Positions 55,234-63,670 of a stretch of 64,000 nucleotides of DNA are shown here, in pieces. This stretch comes from Cellvibrionaceae bacterium. Lineage in GTDB: Bacteria; Pseudomonadota; Gammaproteobacteria; Pseudomonadales; Cellvibrionaceae. Position 1 is the stretch's first letter. Every line of letters begins with the position of its first letter. Below the pieces are notes generated by a model, which made no database searches, had not been told where the DNA came from, and saw nothing but the letters and a program-made list of their open reading frames with translations. The stretch covers positions 1-64,000 of the forward strand of contig JAOXRT010000080.1 of assembly GCA_025800365.1 (NCBI GenBank), given 5' to 3'. The translations under genes were made by a program, and so were the position numbers.

Positions 55234-58200
55234 TTAATCCGCCAAAGCCTGATTAATATCAGGCTTATTTTTATTGGCCATTATTATGTTTGGTTGAAGC
55301 AACATTTTTATAAGCTCTCTATCCCCTCCTGTTAAAACGGGCGAATAATAAAATCCTTGGCCAATATCGCAAGCCAAATCCAACAACTTCTCATGCGCCG
55401 CATTTGAATCAACCCCTTCTGCAACAATTTTAAGCTGCAAACTTGCGGCTAGCGCTATAGTATTTTTTACGATATTAAATTTATTTTCGTCGTCAACTAT
55501 ACCGCTAACAAAGCTCTGATCAATCTTAATACTATCGACCGGTAAACGACTGATGTAAGAGAGCGAGGAATAACCGGTACCATAGTCATCTATTGAAATC
55601 ACATGGCCACGCTCACTCAGTATAGCTAGCTGCCTGATGACATATTCAATATCTGACGCGAATGCTGTTTCCGTCACTTCAATCTCGATATATCGGGTTT
55701 CTATACACCTTTGCCTTAAACGATAGCTAAGCTCCTCAGCAAAGCCTGATTGTGCAAGTTGCTTTGCCGAGACATTTACAGCAACAGGCAGCAAAGTTAA
55801 ACCCGACTTACGCCAAGTGTCGAGCTGTATGCAGACCAAATCCAAAACCTGCCATCCCATTTCGACAATAATGCCAGTCTCCTCAGCCACCTCGATAAAC
55901 CCACCCGGATAAATTAATCCACGCTCATCTGTGCGCCAGCGAATAAGCGCTTCGAAACCGCATACCCTACCTGCGGCAAGGTCAACTTTCGGCTGAAAGT
56001 GAACCTCAAGTTGTTGGCTATTTACAGCCATGCGAAGCTCATTTTCCAAGGATACTTTCCGCAGTGGTTTCTCGCTCATGTCCTCCATGAAGTGCGTTGC
56101 TTGATTACCACCGCGCTCCTTACTGCAGTACATCGCCAAATCAGCCATTCTCATGAGCGCACTACTGCTTGCGGCTTGATCAGGACAAATAACGTACCCT
56201 ACACTCAATGATACATATAAAGGTTTGCCGTCAACTATCAACGGCTCAACAACTTGCTCAAAAATTTTTTCTTCTAAAGAATGAGCATTGTGAAATGGAG
56301 ATATAGCACTAATCACAACAAACTCATCGCCACCTAGGCGAGCAATAAACTCCCCTTCCATCAAAGAATTTTTTAATCGAATAGAAAGTAACCTTAGACA
56401 TTGATCTCCGAAGAAATGACCAAAGCTATCATTAATATTCTTAAATCGATCTACATCTAGAAAATGCAGTGATAATTTACCTCCGTGCTTTGCGATATGA
56501 TCGATTCGAGCTTTGAGCTCTTGCAGCAGGTAGCGTCGATTGGGCAAACCTGTTAAATCATCACTAGTAGATAGTGCTTTTAGTTTGTTTTCATTACGTA
56601 TGCTGTCACTAACATCAGTAACCAACAGCATAAACTTACTATCTTCACTATCTTTGATCGAAAAGCCACGTACATCTATGTACAGCGCTTTGTTTCCTTC
56701 AAGCATTTCTAGCTTCCCAGACCAATGCCCTACTTTACATAAAATCTCCCACCCTCGAAGCAGCAATTCACGTGATGCTACCGAATTTGCCATATCGTTA
56801 ATCGTCGTCAAAACCCCATAGTCACTATTGCCAAATAGATAATTGAAAGCTCTATTTTTCGACATCAAGACACCCGTCGAGCTTACAATAGATACACCTT
56901 GGTCAATACTCTCAAACCCCTGTGAATAAATCGAAATTTCAGCTTCTTTCTGACGTTTAAGGCGTAATCTAGTAAGGTTTTGATAGGTAAACGCCAATAC
57001 GATAGAGAAGCAAACTGTAAAATACACTACGTATGCCCACCAACTTCTCCACCAAGGGCTCGCGATGACTATTTGGATATCGTCTACCAAAGCAGTGCCA
57101 TCAATAGCTTGTACTTCAAAGCGATAGTGTCCGCTATCCAACGCAGCATAAGAGACCACATCACTAAAGGTCTCTACCCACTTATCGTTTACTCCTATCA
57201 GACGATAGCGGGCAAAGAACTCTTTATTTTCTCTGCTTTTGAAATTGCTGAACTCTATATGTAACGACTGCTCATCCGCCGAGAGAGAGATAGAACCTGG
57301 ATTGTAGCTGTAGGCTTGGCTCTCCTCATTGTGATTACCTACTCTAATACCCGTTACAAGCACTCGATTTTGGCGTGGCTTAGCAATTGACGGTAGACGC
57401 AGCTTATATATATCCGCCCCATCCAGAAATGTAAGTTGATTGGATCTAGACACAGAGATCAGGGCTGTGCCGCTTTTTCGTGGAAATCCCTGGCGCGCAT
57501 CAAAGTACTTAACAGTGTTATATTTGTAATCCAGATATCCCAGCTTGCTGCCTTTCTGACTGATAAACCAAAGCCCCGTATCCGAGCTATAGACCTTGGC
57601 CACATCTCCCAAACGATTGTCTTCCTGAATAATTTCAGGAGGCATCAACCACCAATTGTCACCTTGCCACTGTAATTTGGACCTAGAAACACGATGCCCA
57701 ATATTGTAGTAATAGCCACTCTCAATAAAACCATCATTACCAGTGTCTAAGTCATCGATATTCCTCCAGCCCATAGGTTTTATGAACGACTTTGCGGTCT
57801 TTTCGAAGTAACTAGGAATACCACCACTAATTAACCAAAAAGATCCATCCCTGCTCGGGTACAAGGTAACTGTAATCGGTTCAAAACCTTCTGGAACCCC
57901 AACTGGCTGAAGCTCTCCCTCTGGCTTAGATAAAAGATATACACCGTCCTCACCAACAATAAACAGCCCTTCTTTTTCAGAAAAGGTTGTAAATCCAAAG
58001 TAGCCGGAGTCTAATTTCTCTAATTTTCCATTATTTGGATCAAAGCTAAACAGACCATCTTCATTACATAGCCAAAACATCCCCCAAGCTACTGTCGTGT
58101 GCTTAGCGGAAACCGGCACTCTTATGGTTTTTTCTAAGTTTCCCTTGTGATTAAAAACCTTGTATTCGTTACCATCATAAATGAATGTGAAATCTCGACC

Positions 58201-59346
58201 ACCCTCAAGAAAAACACCACTGTAACTAGAAGAAGTCTCCCTACTATCAGCTGATGTAATGGCGTTTTTTACAATTTTGAATTCATTCAAGTACGCTGAG
58301 CTAACAAAATCCAACCCTAGATTAAGATTAGCGATGATAAGATCGCCTCTATCAGCTATAAGCAAGTCAGTTTGCAGTGAGGACTTTGGCTTGCCTTCAG
58401 GATCTAGCACTTCATAGTATTGGTAATTCGAAAAATCGGCCTTTACCTTGAAGACTCCCCCGGCCTCTGTTCTCACCCAAATATCACCCAAAGAATCAAA
58501 AGCCATCCCTAAAGCCCTTTGGCCAACAAAACTAGCTGTAGCAAATTCTATGTTTGCTAATAAGCGCCCACTTTGACTGAATTTTAGGAATCGATTTTTC
58601 AAAAGCAGCAATACATTACCGTAAGCATCCTCTTTTATGAAACGCAGATTACCCGGGGCGTTAACTTGTTGAAGTAAATCGTCCGAAATCTTTAGCTTAC
58701 CTTTTGATGCTTGAAAATCGCCTTCTCTACTAAGAAACCGCAAGCCGTGCTTCATAGTAGCCACCCAAACGCGTCCGAAGCGATCTTGCATCGCCATTCG
58801 AACACCAACGCTATATATTGAAGAATCTGACGGTAAATCTATTTTATAACTCGCAAAGCTATCTCTTTCTGCTAAGTACTTATTCAATCCAGACTCAGTA
58901 CCAACCCAAAGCACGCCACTTTCATCAATGGCCATATCCACTACAAGTGTTCCTAACAAACCGGGCGAAGACGGATCTTCACCCTGCTCACGATAAAAGC
59001 TTAGTTGGTAATTTTGTAAGTTGAGCTTGGCCACGCCCCCACTCAAAAAGCCCAACCATAAGAAGTGACCATTAATAAGCAGGCGATTTACCTTTAATCC
59101 GGCTAAGGGTTCACCGGCTCTAGATAAGATTCTTTGGCTATTAGTGCCATCATATCTGACTAGACCTCCACTGGTACCAATCCACCAATACCCGTCATTG
59201 TCTTCGGCGACCGAATAAATTAAATCATCAATGAATGCGATATCTTTCTGGTAGCTGAAAAGCTCTTTAGAGGGCATAAACTGCCCGTAAGCTGTACTCG
59301 AAAGAAAAACTAAAAATGTGATAAATACTGTTCGCATCTCAGCCAT
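55234..59346 (-). CDS. Two-component-type propeller receptor with PAS, GGDEF and EAL output
   Basis: A 1370-residue membrane signalling protein. An N-terminal signal peptide (to about 21) is followed by two periplasmic reg_prop beta-propellers with WIGT-like blades (YWWIGTSGGLVRYDG, VLWVGTESGLNKY, RVWVATMKHGLRFL) and a Y_Y_Y domain near 700 (FARYRLIGVNDKWVE). One transmembrane helix lies at about 770-795, then a PAS-like domain and a GGDEF domain with intact LGGDEF (near 1004) but no RxxD site. The EAL domain has FEALIRW (near 1132) and DDYGTGYSS. It could both make and degrade c-di-GMP. The periplasmic ligand is unknown; similar propellers sense polysaccharide fragments in Bacteroides HTCS proteins. 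Confidence 0.92.
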   Translation of the reverse strand: MAEMRTVFITFLVFLSSTAYGQFMPSKELFSYQKDIAFIDDLIYSVAEDNDGYWWIGTSGGLVRYDGTNSQRILSRAGEPLAGLKVNRLLINGHFLWLGFLSGGVAKLNLQNYQLSFYREQGEDPSSPGLLGTLVVDMAIDESGVLWVGTESGLNKYLAERDSFASYKIDLPSDSSIYSVGVRMAMQDRFGRVWVATMKHGLRFLSREGDFQASKGKLKISDDLLQQVNAPGNLRFIKEDAYGNVLLLLKNRFLKFSQSGRLLANIEFATASFVGQRALGMAFDSLGDIWVRTEAGGVFKVKADFSNYQYYEVLDPEGKPKSSLQTDLLIADRGDLIIANLNLGLDFVSSAYLNEFKIVKNAITSADSRETSSSYSGVFLEGGRDFTFIYDGNEYKVFNHKGNLEKTIRVPVSAKHTTVAWGMFWLCNEDGLFSFDPNNGKLEKLDSGYFGFTTFSEKEGLFIVGEDGVYLLSKPEGELQPVGVPEGFEPITVTLYPSRDGSFWLISGGIPSYFEKTAKSFIKPMGWRNIDDLDTGNDGFIESGYYYNIGHRVSRSKLQWQGDNWWLMPPEIIQEDNRLGDVAKVYSSDTGLWFISQKGSKLGYLDYKYNTVKYFDARQGFPRKSGTALISVSRSNQLTFLDGADIYKLRLPSIAKPRQNRVLVTGIRVGNHNEESQAYSYNPGSISLSADEQSLHIEFSNFKSRENKEFFARYRLIGVNDKWVETFSDVVSYAALDSGHYRFEVQAIDGTALVDDIQIVIASPWWRSWWAYVVYFTVCFSIVLAFTYQNLTRLRLKRQKEAEISIYSQGFESIDQGVSIVSSTGVLMSKNRAFNYLFGNSDYGVLTTINDMANSVASRELLLRGWEILCKVGHWSGKLEMLEGNKALYIDVRGFSIKDSEDSKFMLLVTDVSDSIRNENKLKALSTSDDLTGLPNRRYLLQELKARIDHIAKHGGKLSLHFLDVDRFKNINDSFGHFFGDQCLRLLSIRLKNSLMEGEFIARLGGDEFVVISAISPFHNAHSLEEKIFEQVVEPLIVDGKPLYVSLSVGYVICPDQAASSSALMRMADLAMYCSKERGGNQATHFMEDMSEKPLRKVSLENELRMAVNSQQLEVHFQPKVDLAAGRVCGFEALIRWRTDERGLIYPGGFIEVAEETGIIVEMGWQVLDLVCIQLDTWRKSGLTLLPVAVNVSAKQLAQSGFAEELSYRLRQRCIETRYIEIEVTETAFASDIEYVIRQLAILSERGHVISIDDYGTGYSSLSYISRLPVDSIKIDQSFVSGIVDDENKFNIVKNTIALAASLQLKIVAEGVDSNAAHEKLLDLACDIGQGFYYSPVLTGGDRELIKMLLQPNIIMANKNKPDINQALAD

Positions 59347-59576
59347 GACCTAAAACAATACATATAGATAGGAGTGGCCAACAAGACAACCAGACTCTTT
59401 TTTAACCACCCCGCCAGTATGAATGATGCGCGCCACCAGACCATACAACTAAAGTTGGATTATCGAAGGCTATTGACCAAGCTCCCCCAGTTAACCTGTA
59501 AGCAGATTTACGGAAACCGTGATTTTGTAATACTTCAGACTTATAATTGCCTCCGAACTAAATACAGGAGACCCAT

Positions 59577-60347
59577 ATGCGCCATCTAAGCGTCATAATT
59601 TTTACCCTAGTATCGATAGCTGGCAGCCAGTTTGCTGCGGCTTGGGGCAAACAAGGGCATCGCATCAGCAGCCAGATTTCTGAGCACTACTTAAGTGAAG
59701 ACGCCAAAGCGCTAGTGGAATCGGTTCTAGGAGTAGAGACTTTAGCCGAGGCATCCACCTGGCCTGACTATATGCGTTCCAACCCAAGCACTTTCTGGCA
59801 ACGACAATCCATGTGGCTGCACTTTGTTACTCTGCCTGAGGATGAGCGCGAGCATAATAAAAACGGCGATGCTATTTCGGCTTTGAAGGACTTTAGCGAA
59901 ATAATAAAAGACAAAAGCCGCTCGCTGGAAGAGCGCCAAAAAGCCTTACGTTTCGCAGTACATATCATTACCGACCTTCATCAACCTTTTCATGCTGGTA
60001 ATGGTAAAGATCGTGGAGGCAACGATGTAAAGCTGAAGTTTTTCGGCGAAGATACCAATCTACACAGTATCTGGGATACCAAGTTGATCGACCATGAAAA
60101 ACTTTCTTATACCGAATGGGCATCATGGCTACAGCCTAAAATCACCGCCCAGCAAGCAAAAGATTGGTGTGTAACTGACCCAATGGTATGGGCGCGAGAA
60201 AGCCGAGCTTTAAATGAAGGCTTGTATCCTGGCCGAAAGAGCGTGAAGTGGCAGTATATTTATAAGGCCCGCCCAATCTTGCGCAAGCGATTAATGCAAG
60301 GCGGAGTGCGTTTGGCCTGTTACTTGAATGAAATGGCAAAGAGCTAG
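59577..60347 (+). CDS. S1/P1-family zinc nuclease, secreted
   Basis: A 256-residue protein with a signal peptide (1-22) ending AAA, so the mature chain starts WGKQGHRIS. The N-terminal Trp is a zinc ligand in S1/P1 nucleases. Further ligand motifs are STWPDYMR near 60, WLHFVTLP near 80, VHIITDLHQPFHAGNGKDRGGNDV near 127 and NLHSIWDTKLID near 162. It should cleave single-stranded nucleic acids in the periplasm or outside. It is divergent from the propeller receptor gene. Confidence 0.93.
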   Translation: MRHLSVIIFTLVSIAGSQFAAAWGKQGHRISSQISEHYLSEDAKALVESVLGVETLAEASTWPDYMRSNPSTFWQRQSMWLHFVTLPEDEREHNKNGDAISALKDFSEIIKDKSRSLEERQKALRFAVHIITDLHQPFHAGNGKDRGGNDVKLKFFGEDTNLHSIWDTKLIDHEKLSYTEWASWLQPKITAQQAKDWCVTDPMVWARESRALNEGLYPGRKSVKWQYIYKARPILRKRLMQGGVRLACYLNEMAKS

Positions 60348-60381
60348 CCTTGCCCCGAAAAGTAATCCAATAGCAAACAAA

Positions 60382-60417
60382 CCAAGTTTAAAGATAGCGC
60401 CATATCTTTAAACTTGG
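60382..60417. terminator. Inverted repeat between convergent nuclease and BlaR-like genes
   Basis: CCAAGTTTAAAGATA and TATCTTTAAACTTGG form a perfect 15-bp stem with a 6-base loop. T-rich sequence follows on the minus strand (TTTGTTTGC), little on the plus strand. Probable terminator, better for the BlaR-like gene. Confidence 0.6.
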
Positions 60418-60425
60418 CCCCTTTG

Positions 60426-61718
60426 CTAGTCTTTTATAAAGTTAAAGCCTAACTCTTGGTTTGATAGACCTTGCCCCTCTGGCACTGGCGCTTCATCAAC
60501 TTTGAAAACCGCCACATAACGCCACTTTTCATCTCCCACTTCGATAGTGGCCGTTTTACCCAGTTCAACCATCAATTGTGGCTCACTAATCACCTGTTCC
60601 TCAAGTGTCAAATCCAGCAAGGTGGTTGCTAAGAAAACGGCATTATTTTTTTGCTTGATAAGCTTGAGTCGCAGTTCAAAGTCATTGCCAAACGCCATTT
60701 TTATTTCTTTATCGTAATGTACCCAAAGTTCTGTCTTAGTCGAGCTTGTGTCTATATGCTCTGCCCCTACACGCTTTGTTTCTACAAATAAATCTAGAAC
60801 AGCCCCTTCAGATTTAGAATTTGAAGCAGCTACAATTGAGCTCCCTAATAAACTAGGAATCGTAAGTGCTAACAAGGCCAACATTAGCGTTGAGAACAAA
60901 CCGTTTTTCAAATTTAGTAATTTAGCATTCATCGAACTCTCCATGATTTTCAGTCTCCAGATTATGCTGCCCATCGCCATCGAGCAGCTTTGATTAAAAC
61001 CCTTTTCGCTAAGTGCCACCCGACCCAGCATGGCACGGTATGCCTCCGCTCCGCCTGTAGCAACTTGAGCATCGCACCTGGCTTCGATCAAGTTGCGCTG
61101 CATATTGATCAATGCCCTCACTAAAGGATTCCAAAAAAACAGTGATTCCAACAAAGCCAAGCACGCCACTTTCCAATGATCAAAGTGCCGACGATGGTTT
61201 AACTCATGTTCTAACATAAAGTTTAGTTCTTGCGTGTTTTGAGCATTCTTAGGCAATAGAATGGTCGGTCGGAAAAGCCCTATCAATACGGCAGACTCTA
61301 GCTTATCGCTAATTAAAATATTCCCTCCATGGCGGCTTTGAAGCTTAAGATCGGCGTCAGCTGATCCGATTAATGACCTACAAAGAGCCAAGTGTCGATT
61401 TGTTCTAAAAGCATGGATAACAGCACCTACAGCGCACAACAACATCAACGACCAAACTAACAGGCGATCAATATCGACACCTTGCGCATAGGCGGCTTGC
61501 TTAATTGCTGGTGCCGCAATAGTTTCCACCTGACTGTAGGAAATAAGCTCAATCGCTGGGTCGGAAAGTAAGCTCGAAAAATAAGGCCAAGGTAAAACCC
61601 AGAGCGCAATAGCCAGCGTACAAAGAGAACGTTGAAGCACCGGGTGAATTTTAGGTATACGTAGCATCAGCAAAGCCAAGATACTAAAAAGACTGCTGTA
61701 CAAAAGATAATTAATCAT
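60426..61718 (-). CDS. BlaR1-like M56 membrane metallopeptidase lacking the beta-lactam sensor domain
   Basis: A 430-residue protein. N-terminal membrane segments (about 1-25, 32-52, 82-105) precede the M56 zinc site HELNH near residue 170 (MLEHELNHRRHFDHW) and a last helix near 280 (LMLALLALTIPSLLGSSIV). The C-terminal 140 residues are a soluble beta-rich domain (QLMVELGKTATIEVGDEKW) and not the penicillin-binding transpeptidase domain of BlaR1/MecR1. It overlaps the blaI-like stop by 8 nt. In the model family the signal-activated protease inactivates the repressor. The ligand here is unknown. Confidence 0.85.
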   Translation of the reverse strand: MINYLLYSSLFSILALLMLRIPKIHPVLQRSLCTLAIALWVLPWPYFSSLLSDPAIELISYSQVETIAAPAIKQAAYAQGVDIDRLLVWSLMLLCAVGAVIHAFRTNRHLALCRSLIGSADADLKLQSRHGGNILISDKLESAVLIGLFRPTILLPKNAQNTQELNFMLEHELNHRRHFDHWKVACLALLESLFFWNPLVRALINMQRNLIEARCDAQVATGGAEAYRAMLGRVALSEKGFNQSCSMAMGSIIWRLKIMESSMNAKLLNLKNGLFSTLMLALLALTIPSLLGSSIVAASNSKSEGAVLDLFVETKRVGAEHIDTSSTKTELWVHYDKEIKMAFGNDFELRLKLIKQKNNAVFLATTLLDLTLEEQVISEPQLMVELGKTATIEVGDEKWRYVAVFKVDEAPVPEGQGLSNQELGFNFIKD

Positions 61719-62091
61719 CTTTTAAGGCCTTTTTACGCTCTTTTAGGATTTTTTCTAGATACTGAATATCATCCAGCGACAGATCCTCTTCTTCCAGCAG
61801 GTGCACAGCCAGACTTTGGCTTTTTCCCAAAAACACTTTATTAATAAACTGCTTTATCATGGGAAGGCGAACCTTGCCTCGCTCAACTGCCGCTGCATAA
61901 TAGATAGTGCGCCCTTCTTGGGCCGCGCGCTTTAAGGCACCCTTCTTTTCTAATCGGTCGATGATCGTTTTGACCGCTGAGTAACTAATATCACGCTTGG
62001 TACAAATACTCTTGTGTACTTGCGGTGCACTTTGATGCTCAGCCCCCCAAAAGCAATGCATGACTTCCAATTCAAAATCGCTAAACTCCAT
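61711..62091 (-). CDS. BlaI/MecI/CopY-family repressor
   Basis: A 126-residue winged-helix repressor. FSDFELEVMHCFWGAEHQSAPQVHKSI and ISYSAVKTIIDRLEKKGALKR form the DNA-binding domain, followed by a dimerisation helix region with VHLLEEEDLSLDDIQYLEKILK. AAGGTG lies 6 nt before the ATG. It is the first gene of a pair with the M56 peptidase and is preceded by a perfect 37-bp operator palindrome, so it is very probably autoregulated. No beta-lactamase or PBP gene is adjacent. Confidence 0.92.
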   Translation of the reverse strand: MEFSDFELEVMHCFWGAEHQSAPQVHKSICTKRDISYSAVKTIIDRLEKKGALKRAAQEGRTIYYAAAVERGKVRLPMIKQFINKVFLGKSQSLAVHLLEEEDLSLDDIQYLEKILKERKKALKDD

Positions 62092-62165
62092 TCGATCACC
62101 TTTTTATTCGTTCATCTTTCTATTCGACCACTTTCCGGTCTTATCGCCACATCAAAGACCCCAAT

Positions 62166-62202
62166 CTCTACATTTGTAGATATAATATCTACAAATGTAG
62201 AG
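62166..62202. promoter_or_regulatory. BlaI-type operator: perfect 37-bp palindrome
   Basis: An 18-bp arm beginning CTCTACATTTGTAG, one central base and its exact complement. Each half contains a TACATTTGTA dyad, matching the TACA-N2-TGTA form of BlaI/MecI operators, so two repressor dimers could bind. It sits 75 bp upstream of the blaI-like start. Confidence 0.85.
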
Positions 62203-62261
62203 GTTGCAAACAATTTTATAAAATAGACTGTTCTTAGCTAGCAGCCAAGAAGCAATTAGAG

Positions 62262-63269
62262 TTATCGATGGCCTTCTCGAAATTGGCTAGGGGTACAGTG
62301 ATTCACTCGTTTAAACGCCCTATTAAAGGCACTGGAATCTGAATAACCCAAGCTTTGGGCGATAAGAGATATGGAGGCTCGACTGTTAAGAAGGCTGTCA
62401 CAGGCAAGCTTCATCAACTCGGCTTCTTTAAGCTTGCTAAAGCTGCTGCCCTGCTGAGCTAATAGGCGACAAAGATTGCGGCGACTATAGCCCAGCTCTT
62501 TCGCTAGCCTTTCCACACTCAGCGTTGCTATGTTTGTGCTAGCGGCAATATAAGCTTTAACCTTGGTGACAAGGTCATCACTGACAATTGCCTCTAGACT
62601 TTCAACCGCGCTGGTCTCTAAGATCCGTAATAGCTTTAGGTCTTGGCTTTTAACGGGATAGTTTAACAGCTGCTTATCAAAATATAGGCCACTGCAAGTA
62701 ACACCAAAAGATACTACCTTTGCAAAGGAATAACTGAATTGATCAGTATCGGATTTTGCCTGATGTTCAAAACTAATATGGCTAGCCTGCCAATGCTCCT
62801 GCTCTAAAACTTGGCGAAACAACATAACGAATTGAGCCAAGGTCCCTTCCACATCCTGAGCGCATAACTCAGCAGGCAAGCCTGGATAGCTGTAACATAG
62901 ACGATATTGATGCGCCTCTTCGTCTTCATACAAGCTGACCTCAGCCGAGGGCGAAACCAAGCTAATAAAACGAGATAACAGCTGAATCACCATGCCGATA
63001 TTACTGGCACTTCTCAACATATAGATAAGAATCCCAATATCCCTTTCATCCATCAGCTCGGCCAACTCTACTGCTAAAAAACGACGCTGATAGTGATCAG
63101 ACATGGCATTGAGAAATTGCAGATAGTCACGGGTAGAGAACGTTCGCTGCCCTGAGAGCAAGTCGGACAAACTATAATCCATCTCTTCCAAAATCGGCTT
63201 TGGATTCAAACCCAGTTGATAGCAGGCATCGATAAAACGATTTACATTGGGCTTTATGGCTTCGCTCAT
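62262..63269 (-). CDS. AraC-family regulator with arabinose-binding-type N-domain
   Basis: A 335-residue regulator of the OruR/ArgR-like AraC group. Residues 1-190 are the sensor domain (NRFIDACYQLGLNPKPILEEM at the start). The C-terminal HTH pair is VERLAKELGYSRRNLCRLLAQQG and ISLIAQSLGYSDSSAFNRAFKR, ending CTPSQFRE. It is co-directional with the small membrane protein (16 bp) and the FAD oxidoreductase upstream of that, so it probably belongs to that operon. The target is unknown; the paralogue at 1.6-2.7 kb has the same architecture. Confidence 0.88.
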   Translation of the reverse strand: MSEAIKPNVNRFIDACYQLGLNPKPILEEMDYSLSDLLSGQRTFSTRDYLQFLNAMSDHYQRRFLAVELAELMDERDIGILIYMLRSASNIGMVIQLLSRFISLVSPSAEVSLYEDEEAHQYRLCYSYPGLPAELCAQDVEGTLAQFVMLFRQVLEQEHWQASHISFEHQAKSDTDQFSYSFAKVVSFGVTCSGLYFDKQLLNYPVKSQDLKLLRILETSAVESLEAIVSDDLVTKVKAYIAASTNIATLSVERLAKELGYSRRNLCRLLAQQGSSFSKLKEAELMKLACDSLLNSRASISLIAQSLGYSDSSAFNRAFKRVNHCTPSQFREGHR

Positions 63270-63285
63270 AGCGCCGTACCAGCGT

Positions 63286-63666
63286 TTATAGGAATTTAAT
63301 CTGCGGGTTACCGCGTTTATACCCTAGCAATAAGAGCAGTAGTATAGCAAGCACGCCACTATAAGCCGGGTAGAAGTATTCACCGAGATATAGCCTAGGT
63401 GTTATTGCATGAAACAAGGCGAAGAATAAATGCAAACATATTAATGTCGTTGCGATAAACAAGGTCTTTTTAGCCCATACCTGCCCCGAAAAACCTGCTT
63501 TCCCCACGATGTATAGTAGGGTAGCGGAGACACAGAGAAGGCTTGGAATAATATAATGTCCTTGATAGAAGCTCACTAAAGCAGCAAAAATGTGCGCACC
63601 GGAGAGAATTAAACACAGAGCGTCAAGCGAAACAGCCCAATAGGAATTGAAAGATTTAGCTAGCAT
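63286..63666 (-). CDS. Small four-helix membrane protein, function unknown
   Basis: A 126-residue hydrophobic protein with about four membrane segments (SLDALCLILSGAHIFAALVSF, YIIPSLLCVSATLLYIVG, TLFIATTLICLHLFFALFH and YSGVLAILLLLLLGYKRG). I recognise no family. It starts 4 bp after the stop of the FAD oxidoreductase and precedes the AraC gene by 16 bp, so the three are likely co-transcribed. It may serve as a membrane partner of the oxidoreductase, but this is only positional inference. Confidence 0.75.
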   Translation of the reverse strand: MLAKSFNSYWAVSLDALCLILSGAHIFAALVSFYQGHYIIPSLLCVSATLLYIVGKAGFSGQVWAKKTLFIATTLICLHLFFALFHAITPRLYLGEYFYPAYSGVLAILLLLLLGYKRGNPQIKFL

Positions 63667-63670
63667 AAGA

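Noticed and set aside
60426..61718. True beta-lactam sensor BlaR1/MecR1
   Set aside because: The C-terminal penicillin-binding domain with its SxxK and KTG motifs is absent.
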